A program made the translations under genes and the position numbers. The notes under the pieces are model-generated. The model ran no database searches. It was not told where the DNA came from and saw only the letters and a list, made by a program, of their open reading frames with translations. From contig JAQWNC010000012.1 in the NCBI GenBank assembly GCA_029246505.1, positions 1 through 64,000 of the forward strand: a DNA stretch of 64,000 nt, given 5' to 3'. Each line of letters opens with the position of its first letter. The first letter of the stretch is position 1. Below are positions 54,723 to 64,000 of the stretch, one piece after another. The DNA comes from Arenicellaceae bacterium. GTDB taxonomy: Bacteria; Pseudomonadota; Gammaproteobacteria; Arenicellales; Arenicellaceae.

Positions 54723-56786
54723 TTAATTCTGTGCCGCGATAGGATTACTTGTTAAGCCAGTGTGACGAAGAAGTGCAGTGATGTCGGGAAGCCTACCTCG
54801 AAAGCGTTTAAATAAATCGCTGGCATCCTCGGAGCCACCCCGTGCGAGGATGGTTTGGCGAAAATCAGCCCCCGTGGCTTGATTGAAAATGCCTTCTTCT
54901 TCAAAGCGACTAAATGCATCACTGGATAAAACTTCTGCCCATTTGTAGCTATAGTAGCCTGCGGCGTAGCCGCCCGCAAAAATATGTGAAAAACTATTTT
55001 GAAAGCGATTAAAACTAGGTGTTTGGATTACGGCAACTTTACTACGGACATGGTCCAATATGCTTTGTACAGTATCATCACCAAAGGCGTCGTAGGACGT
55101 ATGTATTTGCATGTCGAATAACGCAAACTCAACTTGTCTGAGGGTCTGCATCCCTGATTGAAATGTTTTAGCCGCGCGCATTTTTGCTACCAATTCGTCA
55201 GGTATGGGGTGCTTGGTTTGGTGATGTTTAGCAATCAAATTTAACGCTTCACGCTCCCAACACCAATGCTCAAGAAATTGACTAGGCAACTCAACAGCAT
55301 CCCAAGCTACACCATTTATGCCGCCCACATCGGGCTCTAATACTTGTGTTAGTAAGTGATGCAAGCAGTGTCCAAATTCGTGAAATAGGGTTTCTACTTC
55401 ATCATGAGTCAACAGAGCCGGGTTATCCTCAAGTGGTGGCGTGAAATTGCAGGTCAGATAAGCCACTGGTAATTCGAGTGTTTTTTTTTGCATTCTGCGC
55501 GAAAGACAAGTGTCCATCCAGGCACCACTGCGCTTACCCGAGCGGGTATACAAGTCAGTATAGAAGCCACCAATCACTTGTTGGTTCTCATCCAACAGCT
55601 CATAGAATTTAACGTTAGCAATGTTCCAGACGCTCGGTGCACGAGCGATTCGTGCGGAAATCCCGAATAGCCTGTGCACGACTTCAAACAAGCCGTTAAT
55701 GACCGTGTCCGCGGCAAAAAACTCTCGCACTTTCTCTACTGAAAATAAAAAGTTCTGTTCGCGCAATTTTTCACTGTAATAAGCCATATCCCATGCTTGG
55801 AGTTTATTGGGGCCGCCGATATTGGCTACAAACTCTATTAGATCTGCGACTTCCTGCTCTGCGACGGGTTTTGCTGCTGCGTTCAGGTCATTAAGAAAAG
55901 AAATAACTTCGTTAGCGCTTTCAGCCATTTTAGTTGTCAAAGCGTAGTCGGCAAAATGTGGGCGATTGTGCAACTGGGCCAATGTCTGCCTTGCTTGTAG
56001 AATTTCGCGCATAACTGATGCGTTGTCGTATTGACCTTGATTTTGTAGCTCGCTAGCTCTGGTTGAATAGGCGGTATAAAACTGTTTTCGTAATTCACGA
56101 TTGTCCGCATATCGAATAATTGGCAAGTAAGCGGGCATTTGTAACCCAAACCGCCACCCATCGACGTTTGCTGTTTGCGCTGCTTGCCGGCCTAAATCAA
56201 TAGCGCTTTGTGGCAGTCCAGCAAGTAATTGATTATCTGTTATGTCCAGGTGCCAACTTTCAGTGGAATCAAGTAAATTACGTTCAAATTGATTCCCTAG
56301 ATCGGATAATTTTGCTTGCAGTACTCTAAACTCATCTCGCGCTTTGTCATTTAGGTCGACACCGGCGAGCTGAAAATTTCGTATGGCATTGGTAATAACC
56401 CGTTTTCGTTCAATATCCAGAGTATCGAAACCTGGATGTTCTCGTAACGCGACGTATCGTTCAAATAGTTTACGATTTTGGCCAAGTTCAGTATAAAAAT
56501 CTGATACTTTTGCCAGGCAGTCAGGGAATATCTCACGTAATTCAGGAGTATCCGCTACGCCGTTGAGATGAGTTATCGGTGACCAAAGGTGGTCGATAGT
56601 TTCCTCGATATCATTCATCTTACCCAGTAAAGATGGATCAAATTCCTGTTCAGGCTGATCTAGAAGATTATTTATCTCATTTCGAGCTTTTTCAAGGCAA
56701 GCATCAAGCTTGGTCGGGATTTTCGATAGCACAATATCGTTAAATCGGGGTAAGCGTTGGTATAGGCGACTTTCTAGATTGTTCAT
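54723..56786 (-). CDS. prlC: Oligopeptidase A
   Basis: A 687-residue M3 metallopeptidase that breaks down short peptides, such as cleaved signal peptides, in the cytoplasm. The zinc motif HEFGHCLHHLLTQ is at about residues 470, with the third-ligand region GVAWDAVELPSQFLEHW about 25 residues on, as in PrlC/thimet oligopeptidases. aroE starts 26 bases before it on the same strand, so co-transcription is possible. Confidence 0.94.
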   Translation of the reverse strand: MNNLESRLYQRLPRFNDIVLSKIPTKLDACLEKARNEINNLLDQPEQEFDPSLLGKMNDIEETIDHLWSPITHLNGVADTPELREIFPDCLAKVSDFYTELGQNRKLFERYVALREHPGFDTLDIERKRVITNAIRNFQLAGVDLNDKARDEFRVLQAKLSDLGNQFERNLLDSTESWHLDITDNQLLAGLPQSAIDLGRQAAQTANVDGWRFGLQMPAYLPIIRYADNRELRKQFYTAYSTRASELQNQGQYDNASVMREILQARQTLAQLHNRPHFADYALTTKMAESANEVISFLNDLNAAAKPVAEQEVADLIEFVANIGGPNKLQAWDMAYYSEKLREQNFLFSVEKVREFFAADTVINGLFEVVHRLFGISARIARAPSVWNIANVKFYELLDENQQVIGGFYTDLYTRSGKRSGAWMDTCLSRRMQKKTLELPVAYLTCNFTPPLEDNPALLTHDEVETLFHEFGHCLHHLLTQVLEPDVGGINGVAWDAVELPSQFLEHWCWEREALNLIAKHHQTKHPIPDELVAKMRAAKTFQSGMQTLRQVEFALFDMQIHTSYDAFGDDTVQSILDHVRSKVAVIQTPSFNRFQNSFSHIFAGGYAAGYYSYKWAEVLSSDAFSRFEEEGIFNQATGADFRQTILARGGSEDASDLFKRFRGRLPDITALLRHTGLTSNPIAAQN

Positions 56787-56812
56787 ATAAATAGGCTTTG
56801 TATATTGGTCGT

Positions 56813-57619
56813 TTATTGACGTAAACAGGCGATAACAGTCTTAGTTTCTGGCTGGTAACCATTCCAAATAGCAAATGCTTCAGCGGCCTGTTCAACCAGC
56901 ATTCCAAGCCCATCGGCTTGTTGCTTGCAACCTGCTTGCGCCGCGAAACTCATGAAAGTCGTGGCAGAATCTGCATACATTAGGTCGTAGGCGAGTTGGC
57001 CACTAGCCAGGCACTTCTCCGGTACTGCGGGAAGGTCCTGTTGGAGCGAGCTTGAGCTAGCATTAATTATAATATCGTAATCGGAGAGAAGTTCATCAAA
57101 TGACAAGGCGCGTATATTACCGAGTTTTTTGAATATCTTTGCTAGTTTAGCGGCCTTTGAAAATGTTCTATTTACTATATCTATCGAGCGGGGTGATTCC
57201 GCTAGCAGTGGTTCGATAATGCCCCGGCTAGCACCACCAGCACCAATAATGAGCATTTTTGCCTTTTGACACGAGATTTCTAAATTGTCTGTTATGTCTT
57301 TAACCAAGCCAACTCCATCTGTATTTTCACCAATTAGCTGGCCTTCATTCATGTAGAGCGTGTTAACCGAACCGGCAAGCTTTGCTCTAGGGCTAAGGTC
57401 ATCACATAGAGCGTATGCCGCTTGTTTGTGCGGAACGGTCACGTTTAAGCCGCTTCCTCCATTTGTGAAAAATCTTGTGATTTCGTCCGATAGCTCCCCT
57501 GATTGAACCTTCTGCTTACGGTAATCAAGTTTAATACCCACCTGCTCAGCAAATAGCTTGTGTATGCGGGGCGACAGGCTGTGATCTATCGGGTTACCAA
57601 TGACAGCGAAACATTTCAT
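56813..57619 (-). CDS. aroE: Shikimate dehydrogenase
   Basis: A 268-residue NADPH-dependent enzyme of aromatic amino-acid synthesis. It has NPIDHSLSPRIHKLFAEQ, the catalytic lysine in LNVTVPHKQAAY, NTDGVGLVKD with the Asp, and the Rossmann loop IGAGGASRGIIEPL. It lies between lysA (38 bases upstream) and prlC (26 bases downstream) on the same strand. Confidence 0.95.
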   Translation of the reverse strand: MKCFAVIGNPIDHSLSPRIHKLFAEQVGIKLDYRKQKVQSGELSDEITRFFTNGGSGLNVTVPHKQAAYALCDDLSPRAKLAGSVNTLYMNEGQLIGENTDGVGLVKDITDNLEISCQKAKMLIIGAGGASRGIIEPLLAESPRSIDIVNRTFSKAAKLAKIFKKLGNIRALSFDELLSDYDIIINASSSSLQQDLPAVPEKCLASGQLAYDLMYADSATTFMSFAAQAGCKQQADGLGMLVEQAAEAFAIWNGYQPETKTVIACLRQ

Positions 57620-57657
57620 TGAATTGTAAGTGTACTTTGAAGAGCCAGGGTTGCGCT

Positions 57658-58914
57658 CTAGTCAGGAAGCAAACTTTCTCCGGCAACCATATCGTTGATA
57701 GTTTCGTGTTGTCTGGTAACAATCCATTGATCATCATCAACAATAACTTCGGCTGCGCGACCGAGGGTATTGTAGTTTGAGCTCATCACTGCGCTATATG
57801 CACCGGCAGATCGAATCGCTATCAAGTCATCTGCGGCAATTGCTAGCTTTCTATCTGAGCCCAGCACATCACCGGTTTCGCAAATTGGGCCCACCACATC
57901 GTATAACGCAGCAGGCCTAGTCTCGGCTGTCTGTAACGGCAGTATTTCGTGCCAGGCCTGATATAACGCCGGGCGTAGCAAAGTGTTCATGCCGGCATCA
58001 ACAATAGCGAAGTTCTTTTCGCGGTTATGCTTTAAGTATTCAACGTTGCTTAACAATATCCCGGCATTACCGGAAATCGCGCGTCCCGGTTCAATATTGA
58101 TTTGAACTTCCCATTTATGGCGTTTTAGAATTTTGCAGATTGCGGCTGCATATTCCGCGGGTGAGGGTGGTTGTTCATCTTGGTAGCGAATTCCTAAGCC
58201 ACCACCCAAATCCAATTCATGAATTTGAATACCTTGCGTTGACAAATCGTCCAGTAGAGTTAGAACTTTCTCCAACGCATCAACGAAGGGGCCTATTTCT
58301 GTAATCTGCGAGCCGATGTGGCAAGCAATGCCTTCTGAGCTCACATGTTGTAAGGATTGGATCAGTTGATAAGTTTCAAGCGCCTCATCGAATTGAATAC
58401 CAAATTTTGCTTGATTGAGGCCCGTGGCAATGTATGGGTGAGTTTTGGCATCTACGTCCGGGTTTACTCTTACCGATACAGGTGCAACGCAGTTAAGTCT
58501 GGTTGCAACTTTGTTTACACGTTCCAGTTCAGCAGTGGATTCAATGTTTATACAGCGTATACCAACTTCTAGGGCGCGGGCGATTTCGTGTTCTTTTTTG
58601 GCTACACCTGAATAGATTGTTTTTTCCGGATCGCCACCAGCGAGTATTACTCGTTCCAGTTCGCCGACAGAGACAATATCGAAACCTGACCCTAACCTTG
58701 CGAGCAAGTTTAATACGCCAAGGTTGGCATTAGATTTAACGGCATAGCATACCAAGTGGCGCATCTCTGAAAAGGCTGAGTCAAATGCGTGCCAATGACG
58801 CTCAAGTGTCGCCCGCGAATAAACGTAGCATGGTGTACCAACTTGGCGAGCCAGATCAGCTAGCTTAACGTTTTCAGCGTATAGCTGGCCGTCTCGGTAT
58901 TCGAAATGGTCCAT
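57658..58914 (-). CDS. lysA: Diaminopimelate decarboxylase
   Basis: A 418-residue PLP enzyme making lysine from meso-diaminopimelate. The PLP lysine is in CYAVKSNANLGVLNLLARLGSG (Lys about 60), with HIGSQITEIGPF, DLGGGLGIRYQDE, and EPGRAISGNAG. The C-terminal domain ends in CETGDVLGSDRKLA and related blocks. The lptM-like lipoprotein gene precedes it by 37 bases, the same order as in other gammaproteobacteria (lptM-lysA), although dapF is not next here. Confidence 0.96.
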   Translation of the reverse strand: MDHFEYRDGQLYAENVKLADLARQVGTPCYVYSRATLERHWHAFDSAFSEMRHLVCYAVKSNANLGVLNLLARLGSGFDIVSVGELERVILAGGDPEKTIYSGVAKKEHEIARALEVGIRCINIESTAELERVNKVATRLNCVAPVSVRVNPDVDAKTHPYIATGLNQAKFGIQFDEALETYQLIQSLQHVSSEGIACHIGSQITEIGPFVDALEKVLTLLDDLSTQGIQIHELDLGGGLGIRYQDEQPPSPAEYAAAICKILKRHKWEVQINIEPGRAISGNAGILLSNVEYLKHNREKNFAIVDAGMNTLLRPALYQAWHEILPLQTAETRPAALYDVVGPICETGDVLGSDRKLAIAADDLIAIRSAGAYSAVMSSNYNTLGRAAEVIVDDDQWIVTRQHETINDMVAGESLLPD

Positions 58915-58951
58915 AGAGACTAGTGTAACGTCAGGGCTCTTGGCTTAATTC

Positions 58952-59818
58952 CTAGTTCGCAGCTTCCGGAGGTGAATCTTGAGCTGTAGCTGCTTCTTCC
59001 GCAGCTACGGAACAAGCCTCCAGAAAAGCCTTAGCTGCTGTTTCGGTAGCTTCAGGTACTTCAGACGCTTCTTCCGCAGCTGTTTCGGTAGCTTCAGACG
59101 CTTCTTCCGCAGCTGCGGAACAAGCCTCCAGAAAAGCCTTAGCTGCTGTTTCGGTAGCTTCAGACGCTGTTTTCGCTGCAGCTAATGCTTTTTTAGACGC
59201 TTCTGCCGCAGCTGCGGCTTCTTCTGCCGCAATAAACACCTCAAAGGTTGTAGTGGCGGCATCTGCTGCCGCTGCTGCATTTCTGGCGATCTCAGCAGCC
59301 GCTGCTACTTTGTTCGCCTCAGCAAGCGTGGCCTTAGCTTCGGCTGCATCAGCTTCGTGAACATAAGCGGCTGCTTTAACGGCATTTTCAGCTGCTACTT
59401 GTGAAGCTCGAGCGGCATCTACAATAGCGCGTTGTGCGGCTTCAATAGAGCCAGACGCTTCTCTAGCTTCGTCAGCTGCATCTTCGGCTTCTCGAGAGGC
59501 ATTTCTAGCTTCATTAGCAGCCAGATTAGCATCTGGGAAGGTCTTGGCTGCGTTTGCACGATCTGCTGCAGCACTCGAAGTGACAGCAGCAGCTAAGGCC
59601 CTATCAGCTGCCTCTTGTGTGACGGCAGCTTCGTTCTCATCTGCCGTTAACACATAAGCTTTAGCAAGTTTAGCGGAGGCAACAGCGGAGACAGCTGCAT
59701 CTCGAGCCTCAATTTTTGCTACCTTAATTGGGGCCAAAAATATGGGTCCCTTCTGACCACAGGCTGCTAGGCCTAGCGTAAGTGAGCCAACTAAGGCGTA
59801 GATGAGCAAGTTTTTCAT
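58952..59818 (-). CDS. LptM-like lipoprotein with a long alanine-rich tail
   Basis: A 288-residue lipoprotein. The signal peptide ends at the lipobox LAAC (Cys20), and the mature start GQKGPIFLAP is that of LptM/YifL, a small lipoprotein that helps the LPS translocon LptD mature. LptM is usually only 50-70 residues, but here about 250 residues follow, almost all Ala with Glu, Asp, Lys and Ser, predicted as a long helix or coiled coil. A 36-residue duplicated segment occurs near the end, with cysteines in LEACS. The ATG at 59818 is chosen because it gives the lipobox; an upstream start adds 15 residues. The tail's role is unknown. Confidence 0.78.
   Translation of the reverse strand: MKNLLIYALVGSLTLGLAACGQKGPIFLAPIKVAKIEARDAAVSAVASAKLAKAYVLTADENEAAVTQEAADRALAAAVTSSAAADRANAAKTFPDANLAANEARNASREAEDAADEAREASGSIEAAQRAIVDAARASQVAAENAVKAAAYVHEADAAEAKATLAEANKVAAAAEIARNAAAAADAATTTFEVFIAAEEAAAAAEASKKALAAAKTASEATETAAKAFLEACSAAAEEASEATETAAEEASEVPEATETAAKAFLEACSVAAEEAATAQDSPPEAAN
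58992..59167. repeat. Tandem duplication inside the LptM-like tail
   Basis: A stretch of about 68 bases starting at 58992 recurs at 59100, a shift of exactly 108 bases (36 codons), with only a few differences. It is an in-frame duplication in the coding sequence, encoding two copies of ATETAAKAFLEACS(A/V)AAEEA. Further weaker alanine repeats fill the tail. Confidence 0.85.
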
Positions 59819-59862
59819 AAGTTCTACTCTACTAAAAAATATACGTCGTATGGTGTCATACA

Positions 59863-61251
59863 TTAGGCCGGTTCGGCGATCATTTTTTCAGCCTCAACTA
59901 GGGCATCTAGTACACGTTTTGGTGCAGTTCCGCCGATGTGCGATCGTGCGTTTACAGATCCTTCCAACGTCATCGAGTCAAACACGTCTTGCTCAATAAC
60001 CGGTGAGAACTTCTGTAGCTGAGTTAATGAAAGCTCTGTTAAATCACAAGATTGTTCCATCGCACTGGTGACGGCTTTGCCAACGACTTCGTGTGCATCG
60101 CGGAACGGTACATGTTTACGAACCAGGTAATCAGCGAGATCAGTTGCCGTAGCGTAGCCTTTGGCAGCAGCCTCGCGTGTACGTTCTTGATCAAATTTTA
60201 TTTCAGGTACCATTACCGCAAATACTGCCAGCGATTGAGTGATTGTGTCGGTAATAGAGAAAACCGGAATTTTATCTTCCTGATTATCTCGATTATAAGC
60301 AAGCGGCTGGCCTTTCATTAGCACAAGTAATGAAACAAGGTGCCCAATAACACTGCCACTTTTGCCGCGAACCAGCTCTGCAATGTCTGGATTTTTCTTT
60401 TGTGGCATTATGCTCGACCCTGTACAAAATGCGTCGCCAATTTCAATAAACTTGTAACTTTCGGACGCCCAAAGCACCAGTTCTTCACTAAAACGTGACA
60501 GATGCATAGCGATCAAGCTACATGCATTCGCATATTCGATCACAAAGTCGCGATCAGATACTGAATCAATAGAGTTTCGAGTTGGTCGAGTAAAGCCAAG
60601 CCGTTTCGCACAAAATTCACGATCAATTGGGAAACTTGTACCTGCTAGTGCTGCAGCGCCTAGCGGCATAATATTGATTCTTTTGCGCGCATCAGAAAGC
60701 CGCTCCCGATCACGTTGCAACATTTCGACCCAAGCTAACAAGTGATGCCCTATGGTTATCGGTTGTGCAACTTGCAGGTGGGTGTAGCCCGGCATAACAT
60801 CGGCCGCATGTTGTTTGGCCAATTTTATAATTGTAGCTTGCAAGTCGGTAAGCAGTTTGTCGGTCTTATCGCATACATCGCGTAGATACAAACGTAAATC
60901 GGTAGCGACTTGATCGTTGCGCGATCGCCCAGTATGTAATTTTTTCCCAGCTTCACCTATGCGTTTTGTTAGCTCGGCTTCGATGTTCATATGAACGTCT
61001 TCTAATTGTGAAGACCATTCGAATTCGCCGGCAGCAATTTCTTGATCAATTTCACGCAGCCCATGCTCGATGGAGTTTGCCTCTTCATTGGTGAGCACCG
61101 CGACCTTTTCCAGCATGCGAGCGTGTGCTATGGAACCCTGGATATCGTAGTGACTCAATCGGTGGTCAAAACTGATTGATTCGGTAAAAGCCTCGACCAA
61201 CGTATTGGTATCTTGAAGAAAGCGGCCACCCCATGGTTTTTTAAAAGTCAT
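59863..61251 (-). CDS. argH: Argininosuccinate lyase
   Basis: A 462-residue enzyme of the fumarase superfamily, the last step of arginine synthesis. It has the signature [45 protein letters not shown] and LDSVSDRDF-like [15 protein letters not shown]. The ATG start is certain from length. In many gammaproteobacteria hemC lies close to argH; here the amidase gene at 61536 separates them. Confidence 0.96.
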   Translation of the reverse strand: MTFKKPWGGRFLQDTNTLVEAFTESISFDHRLSHYDIQGSIAHARMLEKVAVLTNEEANSIEHGLREIDQEIAAGEFEWSSQLEDVHMNIEAELTKRIGEAGKKLHTGRSRNDQVATDLRLYLRDVCDKTDKLLTDLQATIIKLAKQHAADVMPGYTHLQVAQPITIGHHLLAWVEMLQRDRERLSDARKRINIMPLGAAALAGTSFPIDREFCAKRLGFTRPTRNSIDSVSDRDFVIEYANACSLIAMHLSRFSEELVLWASESYKFIEIGDAFCTGSSIMPQKKNPDIAELVRGKSGSVIGHLVSLLVLMKGQPLAYNRDNQEDKIPVFSITDTITQSLAVFAVMVPEIKFDQERTREAAAKGYATATDLADYLVRKHVPFRDAHEVVGKAVTSAMEQSCDLTELSLTQLQKFSPVIEQDVFDSMTLEGSVNARSHIGGTAPKRVLDALVEAEKMIAEPA

Positions 61252-61535
61252 GACAGATTATTTACTGCACTGTTGTGGTTAAAGGTGATTAGTTTTAATC
61301 CAGTTGGTGTGATTATAGATGATTACACGCAAGGTGAATAACAACTCTGTAGGCATATTTCACTATTTAAGTGAATGACCGCTATATTCTTATTGAAAAC
61401 ATTTACCCTTCTGCGTGCGAAACTTACTTACGAGAGTTTGGCGGAGAGATTGAGCACTTTTATATTTAGTCCCAATTCCTCATAGGGTGTAAGATTATCT
61501 GCTTAAACTAATGATACGGAACAGGGAGTTTAAGA

Positions 61536-63086
61536 ATGAGAGACTACACACGTAGGCAGTTTCTGGCAGATGCCACAGCCATGGGTGCCTTAGTTACGGT
61601 CCCGAAGGTATTCGCGCAGGGCAGTAGGGTGTCGGACGCACCGGCATTCAAATCGGCTACTGAACTCGCTCGCATGATACAGGAGGAGGAAATCAGTTCG
61701 GTTGAATTGACTCAGTACTTTATAGGACGTATCGAGAAATATGATTACACACTGAATGCTATTGTTATACGAGATTTCGACCGAGCACTAGAGGCGGCGA
61801 AGGCCGCGGATAATTCTCTGTCGCGTGGCGAGATTAGTGGCCCATTACACGGTCTCCCGATGACGATAAAGGAGGCATACAACATTGAAGGATTACCTAC
61901 TAGTTGGGGCATTCCTGAATTGGCAGAGAATATCGCTCTTACAGATTCCGCAATGGTATCGAGTTATAAGGCAGCAGGCGCACACTTTATGGGAAAGACC
62001 AACGTACCACTAGCTCTCGCTGATTTGCAGAGTTACAACGAAATATACGGTACCACCAACAATCCCTGGGATATCAGCCGCACACCTGGAGGATCTTCGG
62101 GTGGATCTGCCGCCGCGCTGGCAGCCGGCATGACCGTGCTGGATAGTGGGTCCGATATCGGCGGCTCGATACGAAACCCGGCACATTTCTGTGGGGTATA
62201 TGGCCACAAACCCACCTGGGGCATCGTCCCCTCTCAAGGCCATGCGCTACCCGGTTCGATCGCCGTTCCTGATCTTGCGGTGCTAGGTCCTCTAGCGCGT
62301 AGCGCTGAGGATTTGGTGTTAGCAATGGAGGTGGTAGCTGGTGCCGATGTACTCAATAAGCCAGGTTGGCAGCTGAAATTACCAAGGCCACGTGCAAGCT
62401 CATTGGGTGACTTACGCGTGGCAGTCTGGCCCACTGAAGACATATCGCCGGCCGATCGGGTGATTGTCGATCGGGTGCAAGAAATCACGGACATGCTAGC
62501 CAACGCTGGAGCAAAGGTATCTGATACTGTACGGCCAGGTTTTTCTCCGAGAGACGCGCACTATGCTTACACCAACCTTCTGTTCTCACCTATCTCATCG
62601 GGTCTAACAGACGAAACGTTTGAGCGGAATAAGAAAGAAGCAGCAGGATTCCGTGCAGATGATATGTCTGCCGAAACTATCAAGGCTCGGGCTGCTACAA
62701 TGGATCATCGAACCTGGTTAAAACATGAAGAGATTCGCACGCAAATTCGAATGCAATGGCAGCGTTTCTTCCAAGACTGGGACATCTTGATTTGTCCAAT
62801 AATGGTTACGACAGCTTTTTCTCACGACCACAGCATCAAGGCTGAACGAACCTTGATTGTCAATGGAATAGAAACGCCTTACCTGGACCAGTTATTCTGG
62901 GCCGGTCTCGCCACCTTGGGATCCCTGCCAAGTACAGTATTCCCCACTGGTCTTTCCGAAGATGGCCTGCCAATTGGTTTACAGTGTATTGGTGCGGAAT
63001 TTAACGATTATACTACGATTGAATTTGCCCGACTGGTGAGCAAAGAGATCGGGGGCTTCGTGCCGCCAATGGGGTACGGGGGTTGA
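61536..63086 (+). CDS. Tat-exported amidase-signature enzyme
   Basis: A 516-residue serine amidase. The N-terminus is a twin-arginine signal (TRRQFLADATAMGAL...VFAQG), so the folded protein is exported to the periplasm. The catalytic triad is Lys112 (MTIKEAY), cis-Ser187 (PGGSSGGS) and nucleophile Ser211 (DIGGSIRNPA); the 24-residue spacing of the serines equals that of fatty acid amide hydrolase. The ribosome site GGGAG precedes the ATG. The substrate is unknown. The 284 bases between argH and this gene show nothing else. It sits alone between argH and hemC and may be an insertion. Confidence 0.9.
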   Translation: MRDYTRRQFLADATAMGALVTVPKVFAQGSRVSDAPAFKSATELARMIQEEEISSVELTQYFIGRIEKYDYTLNAIVIRDFDRALEAAKAADNSLSRGEISGPLHGLPMTIKEAYNIEGLPTSWGIPELAENIALTDSAMVSSYKAAGAHFMGKTNVPLALADLQSYNEIYGTTNNPWDISRTPGGSSGGSAAALAAGMTVLDSGSDIGGSIRNPAHFCGVYGHKPTWGIVPSQGHALPGSIAVPDLAVLGPLARSAEDLVLAMEVVAGADVLNKPGWQLKLPRPRASSLGDLRVAVWPTEDISPADRVIVDRVQEITDMLANAGAKVSDTVRPGFSPRDAHYAYTNLLFSPISSGLTDETFERNKKEAAGFRADDMSAETIKARAATMDHRTWLKHEEIRTQIRMQWQRFFQDWDILICPIMVTTAFSHDHSIKAERTLIVNGIETPYLDQLFWAGLATLGSLPSTVFPTGLSEDGLPIGLQCIGAEFNDYTTIEFARLVSKEIGGFVPPMGYGG

Positions 63087-63310
63087 ACCCAAGCTTTTCA
63101 ATGACCGCTTTGGGCAATTAGCAGTCATTCAATGAAACGGATTTGATTGCCATGTACCTAAAAAGGGAATCGTTATTCAGAGGCGCGATAGCTAGCTCTA
63201 AACTAAGCGTCGCCTGTCAATAAAACCGGAGACTTTCGGTTTGCTATTCCTGCTAGAATTTACAGTTAGATTGTCCCGAATCGAAAATGTGCGTCTAATA
63301 CTAAAACCCC

Positions 63311-64000
63311 ATGAACGTTCGAATCGCAACTAGAAACAGTCCATTGGCACTTTGGCAGGCTGAGTACGTAAAACGTCGTTTGTTAGAAGAGACAGACTGC
63401 AGCAACGTGATTCTTGTGCCTATGACAACGGAAGGTGATCGGTTACTAGGATCATCACTTGTAAAGCTAGGAGGAAAAGGGCTGTTTTTAAAAGAGCTGG
63501 AAAATGCATTACTTGATGGTCGTGCGGACATAGCGGTCCACTCGATGAAGGATGTGCCAGTCGATATCCCGGGCGGCTTGTCAATTGATACAGTGTGTGC
63601 CCGTGAGGTGCCAGAAGACGCATTTGTAAGTAATTTATATTCTAGTCTTGCAGAGTTGCCCGATTGGGCGATTGTGGGAACATCGAGTTTGCGAAGATCA
63701 ACTCAGCTTAAATATTGGTACCCTACGCTTGAAATTAAACCCCTGCGCGGCAATGTAAACACACGCCTCGCTAAATTAGACGAAGGACAGTTTGACGCTA
63801 TTATCTTGGCCGCTGCGGGATTGATTCGTCTTAACATGCCAGAGCGAATCGGCGAGGTGATTGATCAAAGTGTATCTGTTCCGGCGATTGGACAGGGCAT
63901 TGTTGGTATAGAGACACGCGAGGGTGACACTAAGATGATAAACATGTTGCATCCATTGCATGATGAGTCTGCCTGGAACTCTTTAAGTCTGGAGCGGGCT
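63311..64000 (+). CDS. hemC: Hydroxymethylbilane synthase (porphobilinogen deaminase), 5' part
   Basis: The first 230 codons of HemC, running off the right edge. It condenses four porphobilinogens in haem synthesis. The start MNVRIATRNSPLALWQAE, GGKGLFLKELE, the HSMKDVP motif, TSSLRRSTQLK and PAIGQGIVGIE are typical. The cofactor cysteine (about residue 240) lies beyond the window. A 224-base gap precedes it. The start codon is the ATG at 63311. Confidence 0.95.
   Translation, partial: MNVRIATRNSPLALWQAEYVKRRLLEETDCSNVILVPMTTEGDRLLGSSLVKLGGKGLFLKELENALLDGRADIAVHSMKDVPVDIPGGLSIDTVCAREVPEDAFVSNLYSSLAELPDWAIVGTSSLRRSTQLKYWYPTLEIKPLRGNVNTRLAKLDEGQFDAIILAAAGLIRLNMPERIGEVIDQSVSVPAIGQGIVGIETREGDTKMINMLHPLHDESAWNSLSLERA

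Noticed and set aside
58979-59185. A cysteine-rich plus-strand ORF over the LptM-like tail
   Set aside because: It is the antisense reading of the alanine-rich repeats and its repeating peptide follows from the DNA duplication.
1-64000. tRNA or rRNA genes, CRISPR arrays, insertion sequences, prophage
   Set aside because: I scanned for tRNA arms, regular spaced repeats, transposase motifs and phage genes and found none; short or divergent ones could be missed by eye.

Overview
The window is a stretch of chromosome from a gammaproteobacterium. The conserved gene order is pseudomonad-like: glyQ-glyS-gmhB-plsC, pdxA-rsmA, glnA-glnL-glnG, lptM-lysA, argH near hemC, glmU-glmS. I see no plasmid or phage genes, rRNA, tRNA, insertion sequence or CRISPR array. 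The secreted DUF6152-type proteins near the left end suggest a free-living, probably marine, aerobic lineage; that is inference, and I cannot name a genus.

Left end (1-16 kb). A compact block holds an ArsR-type regulator, a SulP anion transporter, a DUF2309/DabA protein with its catalytic Cys-Asp-His-Cys set intact, seven Mrp-type antiporter subunits in the order E-F-G-(A C-terminal part)-B-C-D, and then a NuoL-like and a NuoM-like subunit. From sulP to mrpD every gene overlaps the next by 1-8 bases. I read it as a candidate inorganic-carbon (CO2/bicarbonate) uptake system in which DabA is driven by a large Mrp/complex-I-like membrane arm rather than by the usual single DabB partner. Related secreted DUF6152-type proteins sit on both sides of it.

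16-28 kb holds accessory and housekeeping genes: a YdjM-like membrane protein, a rhomboid protease, DUF805, a stand-alone FMN glutamate-synthase-like protein, a very large YfhO-like membrane protein, a small lipoprotein, a YdcH-like protein, thpR, a PHP phosphoesterase and pepN.

28-43 kb: uvrD, glmS and glmU (cell-wall amino sugars), pdxA-rsmA, plsC-gmhB-glyS-glyQ, then a 394-base gap with a structured, terminator-capped candidate small RNA, followed by a PP-loop ATPase and a TusA-like sulfur carrier.

43-47 kb is the nitrogen-control locus glnA-glnL-glnG. It shows a readable circuit: two NtrC sites, an exact sigma54 -24/-12 promoter, a terminator after glnA, and a third NtrC site just before glnL.

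47-64 kb: an SH3-domain envelope protein, hemH, nadA, a HAD hydrolase, sohB, prc, a short DUF4124 protein that seems to have been cut by a stop codon, prlC, aroE, lysA, an LptM-like lipoprotein with a large alanine-rich, internally duplicated tail, argH, a Tat-exported amidase, and the first 230 codons of hemC, which runs off the right edge.
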